Source of the DNA: Unio delphinus
Lineage: Eukaryota; Mollusca; Bivalvia; Unionida; Unionidae
Assembly: GCA_029339505.1 (NCBI GenBank)
Contig: JAQISU010000245.1
Location: 1-64,000, forward strand
Length of the DNA stretch: 64,000 nucleotides
Direction of reading: 5' to 3'
This document shows, in pieces, positions 59,878-64,000 of the stretch. Below the pieces are notes generated by a model, which was not told the origin of the DNA, searched no databases, and worked only from the letters and a program-made list of their open reading frames with translations. The position numbers were made by a program, and so were the translations under genes. Every line of letters starts with the position of its first letter. Position 1 is the first letter of the stretch.

Positions 59878-60064
59878 CTTGTGCAATGGCAGCTTGTGCA
59901 GCTGTAGTTGTTCCCCCTGGTGTAGCCATCGGGGTAGTTATATTGTTGTCTTGACCTTGTGTCTGGGCAGCAGCCATCTGTTCCACTTCTGCCTGGGTTA
60001 TTATCTTTACATTCTCAGGCTTTGTCCATGCAGATTCTCTTGTCTTCGCATTGTAGTAATACAC
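59878..60064 (-). CDS. TCERG1: TCERG1 exon: second half of WW1 and following linker
   Basis: This exon is 187 nt, entering at phase 0 and leaving at phase 1. Acceptor ATTTTGTAG ends at 60065; donor ACAAG|GTTTGT starts at 59877. It opens VYYYNAKTRESAWTKPENVK, the second half of WW1 (vertebrate: VYYYNARTRESAWTKPDGVK) with the second signature W and the proline. It continues IITQAEVEQMAAAQTQ, then a G/T/A-rich low-complexity linker (TPMATPGGTTTAAQAAIAQ). The first half of WW1 (W plus DGK) must be in an upstream exon; I could not find it between 60065 and 64000. First 62 residues of the window product. Confidence 0.97.
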
Positions 60065-60477
60065 CTACAAAATAAATGACCACTACCTTACTGCATGTAC
60101 ACAATGTGCAGGCAGAACAGAGATTGAACACAAAAATAATTATGATGCAAGATTTTTTAACAAAAGCATAACTTCTATTTTCCACACAACATTCATGGAT
60201 CCTTTAAAACGAACAAAAATGTATGTCAACAAAGTGGCAGGAAGACAGAAGTGCATCAACATCCCACAATTATAAAACAACACACGTATGACTTCAATGT
60301 CAAGCATGTTAATGAGTGTATTTTAATCAAACAAGAAAACACTAATTTTTCTCTACCATCATCCTGTGAAATAACTGTCATATAATAAAATTATGTAAAC
60401 CAAAGCGAACTATCACATCGATACAATAAAGTCACAAGAGTTTTCCGATAGGGACCTCAACCTGATGATCAGATCCT
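60065..60477. other. TCERG1 intron upstream of the WW1 second-half exon
   Basis: No exon with the first half of WW1 is recognisable here. AT-rich, single-copy. Confidence 0.5.
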
Positions 60478-60828
60478 GTAAATGAATGCAAATCAAACAC
60501 AGATAGTTTCAATCCATAGCTGTAAATGAATGCACACCAAACACAGATAGTTTCAATCCATAGCTGTAAATGAATGCACACCAAACACAGATAGTTTCAA
60601 TTCATAGCTGTAAATGAATGCAAACCAAACACAGATAGTTTCAATCCATAGCTGTAAATGAATGCATACCAAACACAGAGTTTCAATCCATAGCTGTAAA
60701 TGAATGCATACCAAACACAGATAGTTTCAATCCATAGCTGTAAATGAATGCATACCAAACACAGATAGTTTCAATCCATAGCTGTAAATGAATGCATACC
60801 AAACACAGATAGTTTCAATCCATAGCTG
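60478..60828. repeat. 44-bp minisatellite, 8 copies
   Basis: The unit is AATGAATGCATACCAAACAC followed by AGATAGTTTCAATCCATAGC and TGTA. One copy lacks GATA (about 60680). Confidence 0.95.
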
Positions 60829-60984
60829 ACAGTTGTGACATAATGATTTTATAATTATGGGACTATGCTCTCCAACTGAATATGAGTGTGTAAAGGGTAT
60901 AATGGCTGCTTGGCAAAATAAAGGTAATGAATGAAAATAAAGTTCTAAAACATAAAGATTCAATATTGTAAATAATACCACAAG

Positions 60985-61226
60985 TTGTTGTAGGGTTTAA
61001 CGCCATTTTTCAGCACAAGATAGGCTATACATGGCAGCCAGTATTATTGGTGCAGGAAAAACCGGGGAAAACACCTGGAAAGAACCACCGATCCACGAGA
61101 AGTTACTGGCAAGCTTTCTCACATTACATTAGCAGAATCTTAGTCAACCACATGCACACAGAGGTGAGATGGCAGTGATCTGTAACGGAAAGTGCTTAGA
61201 CCACTTGGCCACTCATGGGCCCCCTG
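60985..61226 (-). mobile_element. tRNA-derived SINE, family A, with CCACAAG target duplication
   Basis: On minus it shows GGGGGCCCATGAGTGGCC, TCTAAGCAC, CTGCCATCTCACCTCTG, CTGGCTGCCATGTATAGCC and AATGGCGTTAAACCCTAC. CCACAAG flanks both ends (60978-60984 and 61227-61233). Confidence 0.88.
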
Positions 61227-61521
61227 CCACAAGGATTATAAACACTGCCAAATCATGGTAAACATATAGTCCAACATAAAAGATAAAAGCTCAAGAACAA
61301 GAATCCTTGAAAGGGTATATAAAAATATAAAAACCTTAAAATATAGGGTCACAAATACTGTTTAACTTTTAAAATATCAGGTTTGTCCATGCACCATATG
61401 AATGCATATTAAAACCTTTCTCACATGGTCAAAATCAATAATGTTTTCTAGCGTAATTGTACACTGGCAAGTTACGTTGAATTTCATCTTCCATGAGGTA
61501 TGATGCATGAGTCATGTACTA

Positions 61522-63116
61522 CAGCAGTCCCCCTCTTGATCCAAGATAAAGCGACAATTTTGTCAGCTGAAATGGGATATGACGACTTTACTGCAAGTAA
61601 CAGATCGTTGCACAGATTTCAAGTCTGACACAATATTAAGTGTTCTGTCCTTAGTGGAGAATCAGCTGATGTTAATAATGAAGTTGTCGAAGATTGGAAC
61701 AAAAGATATGCAGGGGATATGATAGCAAGGATATTTTTGTGATTTTTTTTAAAGACTGTTGCCAACAAGTTCACTGGTTCAAAAAGGGGATTCATGTAAG
61801 GTGGTAAAAAAAAAATGCAAAGGAGAGATACAGTTTTGCCCTACACCAGTTCTTCTGGTGAGAAACTGAAGCCACCGGTGATAGGAATAGGAAAATCACA
61901 TAATCCAAGGTGCTTTATGGGATATAGCCAGACACATTTTAGAGTTACATATGAGGCAAACAGAAAAGCATGGATGACAGGACAGATATTTGAGTCCTGC
62001 ATCAAAAAACTTAATCAGTAGATGAAAGCGCAGAACAGGAAGATCCTGCTTTTCATTAACAACTGTGCTGCACACCCAAAACTGGATTTGTCAAATGTCA
62101 AGTTTCATACTTTCCTCCAAATACAACTTCAAAACTTCAGCCCCTGGACACAGAGATAATCCAGACAGTCAAAGTGAACTACAGGAAAAAGTTGTTGAGA
62201 CATGTTTTGTTCCTGATGGATAATATAACATCTGCATTGGAGATAGCAGAAAAGGTGACTCTGCTGGATGCAATCCAATGGCTGACATCAGTATGTGATG
62301 TCCTGACAGCCGAAACGATTAAAAAGTGCTTTCGGAAATGTGGGTTTTTCCATGAGGTATCATGTGTTACCAGAGACAGAGGAAAACTGGGATGAAGAGG
62401 ACTTTCTTCCCCTTATACCATCTGGAACAACCCTTATGGATTATGCTCAGTGTAATGATGCATTAGCTACAGTAAACACAACCAGTGATGACTGGGAGTC
62501 ATAAATGACAAGGTGCAGGAAATTCTACTGAAACATGCCATAAGGAAAGTGACTGTGACAGTGACACATGCGACAATCCAAGCCCAGCCAAACAGTGTAT
62601 TCCACTGCATACTTCATGGCTACATTACACAGAATTGATGGATTATGGCCTCGCGACAAACAATGTTGAAATTGTAAACATAATTATGAAAACACAAGAC
62701 ATTCTTAAAATAATATAAAAGAAAAGCTATAGAAAGCGTGGGACAAATGACACTAGATAACTTTTTCAAACCTAAAAATTCTTAGGAACATGTCTTGTAT
62801 TGACTACACTTCAATACTGGAGACAAATGATGTGATCTGTAACTTTGCTATAAAGACAGTTTTAATACTACATGTATATCATTGGTTATTCATCACATTT
62901 TTAAAAAATGATGAAATGGTTTGTTTCACACTGATTTCACAACATGCATGTGATTTTTAGAAAAAAATATTAAATGCCTTAGAATTAAATGTAATTATGA
63001 CTTTCTTCAAATGTATTTACTATTTGCATTTATCATCCCCCTCTAGAAAGGCCAACCTCATTATAAGGCCACTTTCCTGCTGCAATAGGGGTGGCCTTAT
63101 AAGAGGGGGACTACTG
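61522..63116 (+). mobile_element. Tigger/pogo-type DNA transposon, decayed, with TIRs and TA target
   Basis: Ends are CAGCAGTCCCCCTCTT (61522-61537) and AAGAGGGGGACTACTG (63101-63116), inverted with 15 of 16 matches. A TA dinucleotide flanks each side (61520-61521, 63117-63118), as expected for Tc1/mariner/pogo elements. A GGCCTTATAAGAGGGGG-type subterminal repeat lies near 63041-63110. The interior holds a broken transposase on plus. Confidence 0.9.
61545..62395 (+). pseudogene. Tigger-like (CENP-B/DDE_1) transposase remnant
   Basis: Fragments in order: ATILSAEMGYDDFTASN and RSLHRF (end of the CENP-B-type DNA-binding domain), SGESADVNNEVVEDWNKR, then SSSGEKLKPPVIGIGKS and HNPRCFMG, AWMTGQIFESCIKKLN, ILLFINNCAAHPKLDLSN, VNYRKKLLRHVLFLMDN, KVTLLDAIQWLTSV and TAETIKKCFRKCGF. 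This is the order of pogo/Tigger transposases. Stops and frameshifts interrupt it; the usual first catalytic (NADETG) segment is missing, and the second catalytic D is N (FINNC instead of FxDNC). It cannot be functional. Family enzymes cut and paste DNA at TA sites. Confidence 0.88.
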
Positions 63117-63405
63117 TATATGCAATCAGTATCATCTCTGCAATTTCTTTAATATGAGGGATACCACTCTGCAAAAATGGATTTGATCTTCCTAAGTTTG
63201 TTTGTTTCATAACACAGAACTTGCTAAGTACATTGAACATGCCAATTTCAATAATATTTGAAGTTACTATATTGAATCTTCCTTTCATAAATGATTGACT
63301 GCTGGGCAGTTTTGGCAGCTCCACCAGCCGGTTCATCATGTTTAATACTAACTTGACTAGAGGCAGTGTTCTGGACACAATACTTTCTCCAGATTGTGTG
63401 TGCAT
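63117..63405 (-). other. Unassigned open frame next to the Tigger element
   Basis: A minus frame of about 95 codons includes GESIVSRTLPLVKLVLNMM, LVELPKLPSSQSFMKGRF and FCVMKQTNLGRSNPFLQSG. I do not recognise it. It reads into the Tigger right end, so the last codons are transposon. It may be host coding relic, another element, or chance. Confidence 0.2.
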
Positions 63406-63419
63406 GTATCTTTAACATA

Positions 63420-63668
63420 GCTTTTTAAAAAATTCAGTCACATCACTAAGATATCTGCAGGGTGGAAGTTTATAGTGATGTCTATCACTGGGACATCATG
63501 CTGCACACATGTAGAATGATATCCCGCCCAGTCAAATTATCCTAAAACCAGGCAGAACAGTCCTAACACAAACCTCTTAATGACAAGCGCCTTGCAAGGC
63601 AGCTGTTTGTACCATTTATAAAAGTTTTTGGTATGACTCGGCTGGGGTTCGAACCCATGACTTGCATC
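63420..63668 (-). mobile_element. tRNA-derived SINE, family B, second copy
   Basis: It shares with 51533-51845: TCACATCACTA, TTTATAGTGATGTCTA, CACTGGG, CCGCCCAGTCA, AGTCCTAA, TTAATGA, GGCAGCT, and the B-box region GGGGTTCGAACCCATGA (63644-63660). The A-box end is lost or diverged after 63668. Confidence 0.8.
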
Positions 63669-63867
63669 CATCTCCAGATTGAATAAGTATTATCTAGTTT
63701 CTGCAAGATCTCAAATATTACAGGAACCACACAAACCAAATATCTTCCAGTGCTTCATCTAGAAATTCCAAATTTGAAGACATGTGTAACCATATAAACA
63801 TTATATCATTGGCCTCAAAAATGAGACACACATGATTAGAAAAGTTGGTTTCAAAAAAAAAAAAAGT

Positions 63868-64000
63868 TAGATCCATTTTCAGCACAAGATAGGCTACATA
63901 TGGCAGCTAGTATAAATGATGGAGGAAGGACCCAGGAAAACCCCCGTGAGATCCACCAACCAATGGGAAGCCACTGGCAGCTTTCACACAATCCAACATT
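63868..64000 (-). mobile_element. SINE family A, cut by the window edge
   Basis: ATCCATTTTCAGCACAAGAT, AGGCTACATATGGCAGC, GGAGGAAGGACCCAGG and AAGCCACTGGCAGCTTTC are the family A tail and body; the tRNA-like head would lie beyond 64000. Confidence 0.75.

Larger units (their letters stand above)
21473..60064 (-). other. TCERG1: TCERG1 (CA150) gene, partial: 12 internal coding exons
   Basis: Gene-level entry. TCERG1 is a nuclear factor that couples RNA polymerase II elongation to pre-mRNA splicing. Its WW domains bind proline-rich splicing factors and its FF domains bind the phosphorylated polymerase C-terminal tail and other partners (family knowledge). In the window the exons are, in transcript order, 60064-59878, 55906-55814, 52464-52247, 52032-51903, 50553-50432, 50165-50068, 44389-44247, 37348-37294, 35781-35619, 33680-33472, 32296-32146 and 21637-21473. 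They total 1734 nt, or 578 residues, and all phases are compatible. The order WW1, WW2, WW3, FF1, FF2, FF3 matches the animal family. Start codon, first half of WW1, FF4-FF6, stop codon, promoter and poly(A) site are not in the window. Introns range from about 0.2 kb to more than 21 kb and hold almost all the repeats. Confidence 0.95.

Overview
The window is a piece of an animal nuclear genome, AT-rich and very repeat-rich. The only conventional gene I can support is a large part of TCERG1 (CA150, transcription elongation regulator 1) on the minus strand. The coding style (short exons, long introns, WW and FF domains), tRNA-derived SINEs with a GGCGTTAAAC-type tail, and the recurrent 'GACCTTTGACC' repeat suggest a lophotrochozoan, most likely a mollusc. 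That placement is inference, not proof.

TCERG1 runs right to left. Twelve coding exons (60064 down to 21473) join in frame to give 578 residues: the second half of WW1, a Q/S/T-rich linker, complete WW2, an E/K-rich linker, complete WW3, a short acidic/basic linker, then FF1, FF2 and FF3. The 5' part (start codon, first half of WW1) should lie beyond 64000, and FF4-FF6 with the stop codon should lie left of position 1. All junction phases agree. One intron is GC-AG, and one acceptor is a NAGNAG tandem site.

The rest is intronic and dominated by tandem repeats. Positions 1-16712 are one 27-bp minisatellite of about 600 copies with a higher-order period of about 8.15 kb, followed by a decayed 30-bp relative to 18722. 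Further arrays have periods of about 54, 34, 18, 30, 25-27, 56, 60, 44, 26, 42, 37, 40 and 44 bp. Most long open frames in the window are shadows of arrays whose period is a multiple of three.

Mobile elements: a TIR (MITE-like) family in at least three copies, one of which has an AT-rich minisatellite of about 2.8 kb grown inside it; a foldback-like inverted pair of 56-bp arrays; a non-autonomous hAT element with a perfect 8-bp target duplication; a decayed Tigger/pogo element with TIRs and TA flanks; two tRNA-derived SINE families; and three fragments of a CR1/L2-like LINE with an ATT-rich tail.

The best candidates for a second look are the expansion of a minisatellite from inside a transposon, the foldback-like paired arrays, the higher-order structure of the 27-bp array, and several unusual splice-site arrangements in TCERG1. 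I saw no sign of a bacterial-type operon, CRISPR or viral gene.
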